Positions 8,138 to 15,052 of a DNA stretch of 22,942 nucleotides are shown here, piece by piece (positions within the stretch are counted from its first letter, which is position 1; each line of letters begins with the position of its first letter). The translations under genes were made by a program, and so were the position numbers. The stretch is from the NCBI GenBank assembly GCA_004296785.1, contig SCVU01000222.1:1-22942 (forward strand). Reading direction: 5' to 3'. The notes under the pieces are model-generated. The model made no database searches. It saw nothing but the letters and a program-made list of their open reading frames with translations, and was not told the origin of the DNA. The stretch is from Planctomycetota bacterium. GTDB lineage: Bacteria > Planctomycetota > UBA1135 > GCA-002686595.

Positions 8138-8668
8138 ATGGCACCTTCCGACGCCCCGAAGCTCGACGCGACCGACCTCCGCATCCTCGATCTCTTGCAG
8201 CGCAACGCGCGCACCAGCAACGCCGAGATCGCGCGCGAGCTCGACATGGCGCCGTCCGCGATCCTCGAGCGGATCCGCAAGCTCGAAACGCGCGGCGTGA
8301 TCGCCGGCTATGAAGCGCGCCTGTCGCCGAAGGCCGTCGGACTCGGACTCGCGGCGTTCGTGTTCGTGCGCGCCGAGGAGACCGGCACCGGGACCGAGAC
8401 GGGCAAGCTGCTCGCGCAGATTCCCGAGGTGCAGGAGGTGCACCAGGTCGCCGGCGAGGACTGCTACCTGTTGCGCCTCCGTGCGCGCGACACCGACGAC
8501 CTCGCGCGCCTGCTGAACGAGCGGTTGAAATCGATCCGCACGATCCGCGGCACGCGCACGACGATCGTGCTCGGCACGCTGAAGGAAACCGCGCGGCTCG
8601 CGCTGGGCGAATCCGTGGGCGAGCCCGCGCCGGCGGCCGCGCGGTCCGCGGGGAAGCGCGCGCGATGA
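8138..8668 (+). CDS. Lrp/AsnC-family transcriptional regulator
   Basis: This 176-aa DNA-binding regulator should sense an amino acid or related small molecule. The N-terminal winged HTH starts at LDATDLRILDLLQRNARTSN and continues through AEIARELDMAPSAILERIRKLETRGVI (roughly residues 9-56). The ligand-binding, oligomerising AsnC/RAM domain follows at ~65-150 (KAVGLGLAAFVFV, IPEVQEVHQVAGEDCYLLRLRA in pieces, TIRGTRTTIVLGTLKET). A ~20-residue Ala/Arg-rich tail ends the protein. The ATG at 8138 is chosen because the HTH begins about eight codons later; the longer open frame upstream is arginine-rich shadow sequence. Its TGA overlaps the ATG of the EamA transporter gene (ATGA at 8665-8668), so the two are co-translated. 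The likely role is control of that exporter in response to its substrate. Confidence 0.95.
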   Translation: MAPSDAPKLDATDLRILDLLQRNARTSNAEIARELDMAPSAILERIRKLETRGVIAGYEARLSPKAVGLGLAAFVFVRAEETGTGTETGKLLAQIPEVQEVHQVAGEDCYLLRLRARDTDDLARLLNERLKSIRTIRGTRTTIVLGTLKETARLALGESVGEPAPAAARSAGKRAR

Positions 8669-9597
8669 GCAACGCTCAACGCGGCGTGCTGCTCTTGCTC
8701 GGCGCGATCTGGGGCGCGTCGTTCCTGTTCATGCGCGTCGCCGCGCCGGAGTTCGGCCCGCTCGCGCTGATCGAGCTGCGCGTCGCGATCGCGGCCGCGT
8801 TCCTCGGCGGCGTGCTCGCGGCGCGCGGCGAGCTCATGGCGCTGCGCAAGGACGCGCTGCACCTGTCGGTCGTCGGCGCGCTGAACTCGGCGATCCCGTT
8901 CTCGCTGTTCGCGTTCGCGACGCTCTCGCTGCCCGCCGGCTACTCGTCGATGCTGAACGCGACCGTGCCGCTGTTCGGCGCACTCGTCGGCTACGTGTGG
9001 CTGCGCGAGCGGCTCGCGCCGGCGCGCGCGCTCGGCCTCGCGCTCGGTTTCGCGGGCGTCGTCGTGCTCGTCTGGCACAAGCTCACGCTCGCCGGCGATC
9101 GCACGGCCGTGCTCGCGGGGCTGCTCGCCGCGCTGCTCTACGCGATCGCCGCGCACCACGCGAAGCGGCACCTCGCGCACCTCTCGCCGCTTGCGATCGC
9201 CGGCGGCAGCCTGATCGCCGCGGCTGCGCTGCTCTTGCCGTTCGCGCTGCTCGCGCTGCCGAGCGCCGTGCCGTCGTGGAAGGCGATCGGTTGCGCGTGC
9301 GTGCTCGGCATCGTCTGCACCGCGTTCGCGTACCTGCTCTTCTTCCGCCTGTTCGCCGAGATCGGCGCGACGCGCTCGATGGTGGTCACGTACCTCGTGC
9401 CGTTGTTCGGCACGCTGTGGGGCGCGCTGTTCCTCGGCGAGCCGGTGCACGCGACCGCGATCGCGGGCGGAGCGCTCGTGCTGCTCGGCGTCGCGGTCGT
9501 CGCGCGTCGCGGCGCGCCGCCCGCGCGGACCGAGCAGGGGACGCGCGGCGCGGACGCGGAAGCCGACAAGGCGAGCCGCGGCGCGGACGCCGCGTAG
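8665..9597 (+). CDS. EamA (DMT superfamily) transporter, probable metabolite exporter
   Basis: This 310-aa inner-membrane protein has about ten hydrophobic segments and two EamA repeats (residues ~8-135 and ~148-278). Typical signatures are LLLGAIWGASFLFMRVA at the N-terminus, AFATLSLPAGYSSMLNATVPLFGALVGY in the first repeat (two runs), and YLVPLFGTLWGALFLGEP in the second. EamA proteins such as YdeD, RhtA and YddG export amino acids or other metabolites. The coupled Lrp/AsnC regulator supports amino acid export, but the substrate is inferred. The last ~30 residues are a charged cytosolic tail rich in Ala, Arg and Gly. The ATGA overlap with the upstream gene defines the start. TruD follows after 12 bp on the same strand and may be co-transcribed. 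Confidence 0.93.
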   Translation: MSNAQRGVLLLLGAIWGASFLFMRVAAPEFGPLALIELRVAIAAAFLGGVLAARGELMALRKDALHLSVVGALNSAIPFSLFAFATLSLPAGYSSMLNATVPLFGALVGYVWLRERLAPARALGLALGFAGVVVLVWHKLTLAGDRTAVLAGLLAALLYAIAAHHAKRHLAHLSPLAIAGGSLIAAAALLLPFALLALPSAVPSWKAIGCACVLGIVCTAFAYLLFFRLFAEIGATRSMVVTYLVPLFGTLWGALFLGEPVHATAIAGGALVLLGVAVVARRGAPPARTEQGTRGADAEADKASRGADAA

Positions 9598-9609
9598 AAT
9601 CCGCGGCGC

Positions 9610-10881
9610 GTGCCGCTGCTCGACCTGCCGTATCTGACGCCCGAGGTGGCGGCGGTTCCGTTCGCGATCAAGGAGCGGCCCGAGGACTTCGTCGTCGAGG
9701 AGATCCCGCTGTACGAACCGTGCGGCAGCGGCGAGCACACGTTCGTCGCGATCGAGAAGCGCGAGATGGGCACGCTCGAGGCGCTCGGCGTGTTCGCCGC
9801 GAAGTTCGGGCTGGTGTCGCGCGAGATCGGCTGCGCCGGGCTCAAGGACTCGCGCGGCATCACGCGCCAGACGCTGTCGCTGCCGGGCGTCGATCCGCAG
9901 CGCGCGCTCGACGTGCAGGGCCCGCGGCTGCGCGTGCTCGCCGCGGTGCGGCACGTGAACAAGCTGCGCGTCGGCCAGCTCGCGGGCAATCGCTTCGACC
10001 TGCGGCTGCGCGGTCTCGCGCGCGAGCGCTTCGCCGATCTCGAGCGCGTGCTCGAGGTGCTGCGCGCGCGCGGCGTGCCGAATTACTTCGGCGAGCAGCG
10101 CTTCGGCGCGCGCGGCGACTCGTGGAGCGTCGGCCGCGATCTGTTGCGCGGCGCGTACGAGGACGCTTTCGCGCAGTTCTGCGGCCGGCCGACCGCGCAG
10201 GACCACGGCCGCGTGCTCGACGCGCGGCGCCTGTACGACGAGGGGAAGTTCCGCGCGGCGGGCAAGGCGTGGCCGCGCGGCTTCCACGAGCAGATCCGCG
10301 TGTGCGAGGCGATGGCGAAGAACAAGGGGCGCGCGCAGTACGCGGTGCGCGCGCTGAACCTGCGCCTGGGGCGCTTCTACGTCTCGGCGTGGCAGTCGCG
10401 GCTGTTCAACGCGGTGCTCGCCGCGCGCCTCGATTCGTTCGACCGCGTGCTCGAGGGCGATCTCGCGTGGAAGCACGACAACGGCGCGGTGTTCCTGGTC
10501 GGCGATCCGGAGCGCGAGGCGGCGCGCGCGGCGGCGTGCGAGCTCTCGCCGACCGGCCCGCTGTTCGGCGAGCGGATGAGCGAGCCGCGCGGGCGACCAG
10601 CGGAAGTCGAGGCGGAGGCGCTCGCGCACTGCGGCGCGACGCGCGAGGAGTTCGAGCGCGAGAGCTGGTTCCGCCCGAGCGGCGGGCGCCGGCCGCTGCG
10701 CTTCCCGTTCGCCGAGTACGCGGCGAGCTGGGAGACCGACGACGCCGGCGCGCACGCGCGCGTGCGCTTCACGCTGCCGAAGGGCTGCTACGCGACCGTC
10801 GTGCTGCGCGAGGTCGGCAAGCAGGCGATGGTGCACACCGGCATCACGCCGGCGGCCGCGGACGACGACGAGCCGGAGTGA
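9610..10881 (+). CDS. truD: tRNA pseudouridine(13) synthase TruD
   Basis: This 423-aa cytosolic enzyme isomerises U13 of certain tRNAs to pseudouridine. Recognised motifs are KERPEDFVVEEIPLY (21-35), CAGLKDSRGITRQ (75-87) with catalytic D80, GNRFDLRLRG (126-135), the hallmark NYFGEQRFG (158-166), and a TRUD-insertion region continuing to YVSAWQSRLFNAVL. The C-terminal catalytic half ends with RRPLRFPF and FTLPKGCYATVVLREV. The length is slightly above that of E. coli TruD (~350 aa), partly because the region around 255-345 is longer. The start is a GTG 12 bp after the EamA stop; no ATG lies close by and the conserved sequence begins about 15 residues in. Its TGA is separated by only 4 bp from the stop of the convergent thioredoxin-fold gene. 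Confidence 0.96.
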   Translation: MPLLDLPYLTPEVAAVPFAIKERPEDFVVEEIPLYEPCGSGEHTFVAIEKREMGTLEALGVFAAKFGLVSREIGCAGLKDSRGITRQTLSLPGVDPQRALDVQGPRLRVLAAVRHVNKLRVGQLAGNRFDLRLRGLARERFADLERVLEVLRARGVPNYFGEQRFGARGDSWSVGRDLLRGAYEDAFAQFCGRPTAQDHGRVLDARRLYDEGKFRAAGKAWPRGFHEQIRVCEAMAKNKGRAQYAVRALNLRLGRFYVSAWQSRLFNAVLAARLDSFDRVLEGDLAWKHDNGAVFLVGDPEREAARAAACELSPTGPLFGERMSEPRGRPAEVEAEALAHCGATREEFERESWFRPSGGRRPLRFPFAEYAASWETDDAGAHARVRFTLPKGCYATVVLREVGKQAMVHTGITPAAADDDEPE

Positions 10882-10885
10882 GCGG

Positions 10886-11902
10886 CTACTTCGCCGGCAG
10901 CGCTGCGCGCGCGGCCGCGGCGAGTCGCTTCGCGCGCTCGGCGGCCTTGGTGCCGGGGTTCGCGTCGGCGAGCTCGTCGAGCGCCTTCGGCAGCGCCTTG
11001 TCGAGCTTCTCGTAGAGCTTCTTCTCGAGCGCCGCGAGCTTCTTGTACACCGCGCGCTCCTTCTGCACCGCCTCGGCCTCCGCGCGGCGGCCGATCTCGT
11101 CGAGGCGCGGTTTCCACTGCGCGTGGGCTTTCAGGCCGTCGTTCAAGCGGCCGAGGATCAGATCGACGCGATCGATGCGGCCGAGCTCGAGCGCGCGGTC
11201 GGCGAGCTCGAGGTCGAGGTCGAGCTCGAGCTTGTAGCGCGCGAGGAGGCCCTTCGCGGTCTCGCCGAACTTCTTGTCGCTCTCGAACTCGCGCAGCACG
11301 GTGAACGCGGCCGCGTACTCGTGCTTCGCGTACGCATCGACCGCCTTCTTGAGCTTGCTCGGCGCGCCGTCGGGCAGCTTCTGCGCTTCGAGCTGGAACT
11401 CCGCGAGGCGCGCGTACACCGCGTCGCGCACGTCGGCCGGCTTGCCGAAGCGCTCGAGCTTGCCGTCGGGCGTGAGCAGCGCGAGCGAGTCCGCGGCGCC
11501 GCCCTCGAGCACGAACGGCGCCTCGTAGAGCCACAGCACGTCGGCGTTCAGCAGCTTGTTCGACAGCAGCACCTTGTCGAGCTCGTCCGCGCCCGCCTCG
11601 CCGAAGCGCGCCGCGATCACGCGCACTTCGCCGCCCCAGGTCTTCTTGAGCTGCACGAGCTTGGGCAGATCGGTCTCGACGACCGCCGTCTGCTCGGGGC
11701 TCCAGAACTGCACGACCACCGGCTTGCCGCGCAGGTCCGCGAGCCCGCGGAACTCCGGGGCGTTCCACGCCGGCGTCTGGAACACGTAGTCGACCGCGTC
11801 GCCGACCTTGACCCGCGGCGGCCCCTTCTTCTTCTGCGCCGCGGCGAACGGCGCGCACAGGCACAGCAGGACACACGAGAGCAGCAGACGGCGCATGTTC
11901 AT
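10886..11902 (-). CDS. Exported thioredoxin-fold protein without redox cysteines
   Basis: This 338-aa protein begins with a Sec signal peptide (MNMRRLLLSCVLLCLC, cleavage near AAA22/Q23). A TlpA/AhpC-TSA-like thioredoxin domain spans about 36-165: DAVDYVFQTPAWNAPEF, LRGKPVVVQFWSPEQ, then the beta-alpha elements VRVIAARF and SLALLTPDGKLERFG. At the active site, where the family has FWA-x-WC-x-x-C, this protein has FWSPEQTAVV: Q71 and V74 replace the two cysteines. It cannot act as a thiol oxidoreductase and more likely binds or scaffolds partners. The C-terminal half (~175-338) is helical and Lys/Glu/Ala-rich with TPR-like or coiled-coil character. Two in-frame ATGs (11902, 11896) are possible. 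It is divergent from the gamma-glutamyltransferase gene (58 bp gap). Confidence 0.8.
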   Translation of the reverse strand: MNMRRLLLSCVLLCLCAPFAAAQKKKGPPRVKVGDAVDYVFQTPAWNAPEFRGLADLRGKPVVVQFWSPEQTAVVETDLPKLVQLKKTWGGEVRVIAARFGEAGADELDKVLLSNKLLNADVLWLYEAPFVLEGGAADSLALLTPDGKLERFGKPADVRDAVYARLAEFQLEAQKLPDGAPSKLKKAVDAYAKHEYAAAFTVLREFESDKKFGETAKGLLARYKLELDLDLELADRALELGRIDRVDLILGRLNDGLKAHAQWKPRLDEIGRRAEAEAVQKERAVYKKLAALEKKLYEKLDKALPKALDELADANPGTKAAERAKRLAAAARAALPAK

Positions 11903-11960
11903 GGCGGGTTCGGGCGGGGAGTTGCGTCGATCGTATCCGCCGGCGGCACAATGTCTCACC

Positions 11961-13673
11961 ATGCGCCCGCTCACGCCCATCGCACTCACGTTCGCAGCGC
12001 TCGCCGGCGCGATCCACGGCGGCGACCGCATCACAGGCAAGCCGTTCGCGACGCGCTCGGAGGTGCTCGCGAAGAACGGCATGGCCGCGACGTCGCAGCC
12101 GCTCGCGACCGCGGCCGCGCTCGAGATCCTGCGCCAGGGCGGCTCGGCCGTCGACGCGGCGATCGCCGCGAACGCCGTGCAGTGCCTGACCGAGCCGGTG
12201 GGCTGCGGCGTCGGCGGCGATCTGTTCGCGATGGTGTGGGACTCGAAGGGAAAGCGGCTGCACGGGCTCAACGCGAGCGGCCGCTCGCCGCGCGCGCTCA
12301 CGCTCGACGAATTCAAGCGGCGCGGCCTCTCGAAGATCCCGTCGATCGGTCCGCTGCCGGTCAGCGTGCCCGGCTGCGTCGACGGGTGGTTCGAGCTGCA
12401 CGCGCGCTTCGGCAAGCTGCCGATGAAGGACGTGCTCGCGCCCGCGATTCGCTACGCGCGCGACGGGTATCCGGTGGCCGAGCTCGTCGCGCACTACTGG
12501 GCGATCTCGGTGCCGCGCCTGTCGAAGTACCCGGGCTTCGTCGAGCAGTTCACGATCGACGGCGCGGCGCCGAAGAAGGGCCAGCTGTTCTCGAACCCGA
12601 ACCTCGCCGCGACGTTCGAGGCGCTCGCTTCGAAGGGGCGCGACGAGTTCTACAAGGGCTCGATCGCGCGCGAGATCGACGCGTACATGAAGGCGAACGG
12701 CGGCTTCCTCGCCTACGACGACCTCGCCGCGCACCGCTCGGAGTGGGTCGAGCCGATCGCGATCGACTACCGCGGCTACCGCGTGTACGAGCTGCCGCCG
12801 AACGGGCAGGGGATCGCCGCGCTCGAGATGTTGAACGTCCTCGAGGGCTACGACCTCGCGAAGATGGGCTTCGGCAGCGCCGAGCACCTGCACGTGCTGA
12901 CCGAGGCGAAGAAGCTCGCGTTCGAGGACCGCGCGCGCTTCATCGCCGACCCGGCCTTCGCGAAGCTGCCGGTCGCGGGCCTGCTCTCGGACGACTACGC
13001 CGCGCAGCAGCGCGCGCGCATCGATCTCGGCAAGGCGGCCGCGAGCTACGCGCCCGGCGCTCCGCAGGCCTTCAATCCCGCGCTCGACGAGGGCGACACG
13101 ATCTACCTGTGCACCGCCGATCGCGACGGGAACATGGTCTCGCTGATCCAGTCGAACTACCGCGGCATGGGCAGCGGCATGGCGCCGGGCAAGCTCGGCT
13201 TCATCCTGCAGGACCGCGGCGAGATGTTCGACCTCGATCCGACGTCGGCGAACGCGTACGCGCCGTCGAAGCGCCCGTTCCACACGATCATCCCCGCGTT
13301 CGTCACCAAGGACGGCGAGCCGTTCCTGTGCTTCGGCGTGATGGGCGGCGCGACGCAGCCGCAGGGGCACGTGCAGATCCTGCTCAACGTGATCGACTTC
13401 GGCATGAACTTCCAGGAGGCCGGCGACGCGCCGCGGATGGTGCACACCGGCTCGAGCGAGCCGACGGGCGAGCGCATGACCGACGGCGGCAAGCTGTGCC
13501 TGGAGAGCGGCTTCGATCCGGCGGTCGCGAGGGAGCTCGAGCGGCGCGGCCACGTGCTCGGCAAGGCCGTCGGCGACTACGGCGGCTACCAGGCGATCGG
13601 CTTCGATCCGAAGACGCGCGTGTACTACGGCGCGTCGGAGTCGCGCAAGGACGGGATGGCGGCGGGGTACTGA
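11961..13673 (+). CDS. Gamma-glutamyltransferase (Ggt/YwrD-type)
   Basis: This 570-aa Ntn-hydrolase is made as a proenzyme that cleaves itself before a threonine. It hydrolyses or transfers gamma-glutamyl groups, classically from glutathione. A short hydrophobic N-terminus (PLTPIALTFAALAGAIHG) suggests export. Family blocks include SQPLATAAALEILRQGGSAV and DAAIAANAVQCLTEPVGCGV (45-84), LPPNGQGIAALEM, and LTEAKKLAFEDRARFIADP. The processing site is GD-TIYL with T380 as predicted nucleophile, followed by DRDGNMVSLIQSNYRGMGSG. GVMGGATQPQGHVQ lies near the C-terminus. The wording around the nucleophile is of the B. subtilis YwrD/'GGT-like' type rather than E. coli Ggt (TTHYS), so glutathione may not be the substrate. 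The ATG at 11961 immediately precedes the signal peptide. Confidence 0.94.
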   Translation: MRPLTPIALTFAALAGAIHGGDRITGKPFATRSEVLAKNGMAATSQPLATAAALEILRQGGSAVDAAIAANAVQCLTEPVGCGVGGDLFAMVWDSKGKRLHGLNASGRSPRALTLDEFKRRGLSKIPSIGPLPVSVPGCVDGWFELHARFGKLPMKDVLAPAIRYARDGYPVAELVAHYWAISVPRLSKYPGFVEQFTIDGAAPKKGQLFSNPNLAATFEALASKGRDEFYKGSIAREIDAYMKANGGFLAYDDLAAHRSEWVEPIAIDYRGYRVYELPPNGQGIAALEMLNVLEGYDLAKMGFGSAEHLHVLTEAKKLAFEDRARFIADPAFAKLPVAGLLSDDYAAQQRARIDLGKAAASYAPGAPQAFNPALDEGDTIYLCTADRDGNMVSLIQSNYRGMGSGMAPGKLGFILQDRGEMFDLDPTSANAYAPSKRPFHTIIPAFVTKDGEPFLCFGVMGGATQPQGHVQILLNVIDFGMNFQEAGDAPRMVHTGSSEPTGERMTDGGKLCLESGFDPAVARELERRGHVLGKAVGDYGGYQAIGFDPKTRVYYGASESRKDGMAAGY

Positions 13674-13710
13674 GCGGACGCGGCGTCGTCGCGCGGGCGC
13701 AGCGCGTGAC

Positions 13711-15009
13711 TCACCACGTGACCTTGTCGCCGCCGAGATCGATCTTGAACGGCGCTCCCTCGACGAGCTTGAACTTGTGTCCCTGCGCCTTGCGCGCCGC
13801 GATCAGGTCGGCGAGCGCGTGCTGCGCCGGGACCCACGGCTTGTGCTTCTTCAGCACTTCGCGCCGGCGCTCGGCATCGATGACCGCCAGCGGATAGGTG
13901 AGCACGATCGTGTAGCGATCCGTCGGCTTGCGCGAGTCGATCAGCCAGCCGACGGTGTCGCGCTCCGGATTGCCGTGCTTCCCGTCGCCGGACAGCACGT
14001 AGTGCTTGGCGCGGATCTTCGCGAAGAACTCGGCGGTCGTGTTGCGGTCGCTGCCGTGGTGCGGAACCTTCAGTACGTCGACGGCGAACTTGCCGTTGAC
14101 GAGCAGGCCCGCCTTCTCGAGACCCGTGATGATCTTGTCGCCGCGCGCATCGCCGGTCAGCAGGATCCGTTTGCCGCCCGCCTCGACGATGCACACGATG
14201 CTCGAGAGGTTCGGCACGCTCTTGTCCGAGTACGCGGCGAGCATCGCTTCGGCCGTCAGCCCCTTGTCCTGCACGTACTTGTCGAACGCCTTCTGCAGCG
14301 CCTCGATCTCCTCCTGCATCGGACCGAGGATGCGGAACGAGAGGCCCGCGACGTCGACGGCGTTCGGCGCATTGCCGGTCGTGATGAGCGCCGGCCGGTT
14401 GTGCTTCAGGAACGGCGCGTTCAGCGCGGCGATCTCGTTGTTCGCACGGAGGACCTCGTGCGAATCGCGGATGTCGCGGCCCTCGCCGTGGCCGGCCATG
14501 ACGAGCGCGACGTCGGACGCGATCTCTGCGGCCTCCTCGGCGCTGCCGCCGTGCTCGTCGCGGTGCGCGCGCGCGAGCGCCTCCTCGAGCGCCGGGTTGG
14601 GTGCGCCGCCGCCCGTGCTCGCCTGCAACGTCGCCGTCAGCGTCCGGTAGTACTTGTCGATCGAGTCGCCGAGCACGTCGTTGAACGTGTTGTGCCACAG
14701 CCGCTTGACGCGCAGCAGGCGCTGGGGGACCGGAATGTGGTCCTCGACTTCGGACTTCAGGCGGCGGAACAGCTTCTTGAGCCCGACCGCGTGGTCGTTG
14801 TCGACGTGGCTCAGCATCGCGAGCTCGATCTCGAGCTGCTGGACGTTGCGGTTCGCGGCGATCTGCTGGAGCCGCGGCAGCAGGCTCGTCTCCCAGATCT
14901 GGCCGGGGCCGCCGTCGATGAGGGCCAGGCGCGGCGCTTGCGGAGTACCGAAGTGCAGCAGCAGGCAATCGCCTTCGGCGGCCTTGAGTGGCTCGAGCGT
15001 GAAGATCAT
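13711..15009 (-). CDS. Stand-alone ComEC-type metallo-beta-lactamase-fold hydrolase
   Basis: This 432-aa protein resembles the C-terminal MBL domain of ComEC/Rec2 but has no membrane competence domain and no signal peptide, so it is probably cytosolic. Metal-binding motifs are in order: HVDNDH (68-73), GDARGD (286-291, Asp ligand), VPHHGSDRNTT (315-325) and SGDGKHGNPE (340-349). The usual Asn-Ser-Ser before the Asp motif is present (NLSSIVCIVE, 267-276). Between the first motif and the rest lies a ~140-residue helical, charged insertion (about 78-215). MBL proteins of this class are often nucleases or phosphodiesterases; the substrate here is unknown. The gene is second in a two-gene operon, 43 bp after the subtilase, with a good Shine-Dalgarno. 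Three sample lines hint that its G+C is lower than that of neighbours. Confidence 0.88.
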   Translation of the reverse strand: MIFTLEPLKAAEGDCLLLHFGTPQAPRLALIDGGPGQIWETSLLPRLQQIAANRNVQQLEIELAMLSHVDNDHAVGLKKLFRRLKSEVEDHIPVPQRLLRVKRLWHNTFNDVLGDSIDKYYRTLTATLQASTGGGAPNPALEEALARAHRDEHGGSAEEAAEIASDVALVMAGHGEGRDIRDSHEVLRANNEIAALNAPFLKHNRPALITTGNAPNAVDVAGLSFRILGPMQEEIEALQKAFDKYVQDKGLTAEAMLAAYSDKSVPNLSSIVCIVEAGGKRILLTGDARGDKIITGLEKAGLLVNGKFAVDVLKVPHHGSDRNTTAEFFAKIRAKHYVLSGDGKHGNPERDTVGWLIDSRKPTDRYTIVLTYPLAVIDAERRREVLKKHKPWVPAQHALADLIAARKAQGHKFKLVEGAPFKIDLGGDKVTW

Positions 15010-15015
15010 CGCGGT

Positions 15016-15022
15016 CTCTCCT
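15016..15022 (-). promoter_or_regulatory. Shine-Dalgarno of the MBL hydrolase gene
   Basis: On the minus strand AGGAGAG lies 6 nt before the ATG at 15009. It is a clear ribosome binding site in a window where many starts lack one, and it supports independent, efficient translation of the second operon gene. Confidence 0.65.
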
Positions 15023-15052
15023 CGATCGTGTGGGTGAGGGCGGTGCGCTGCG

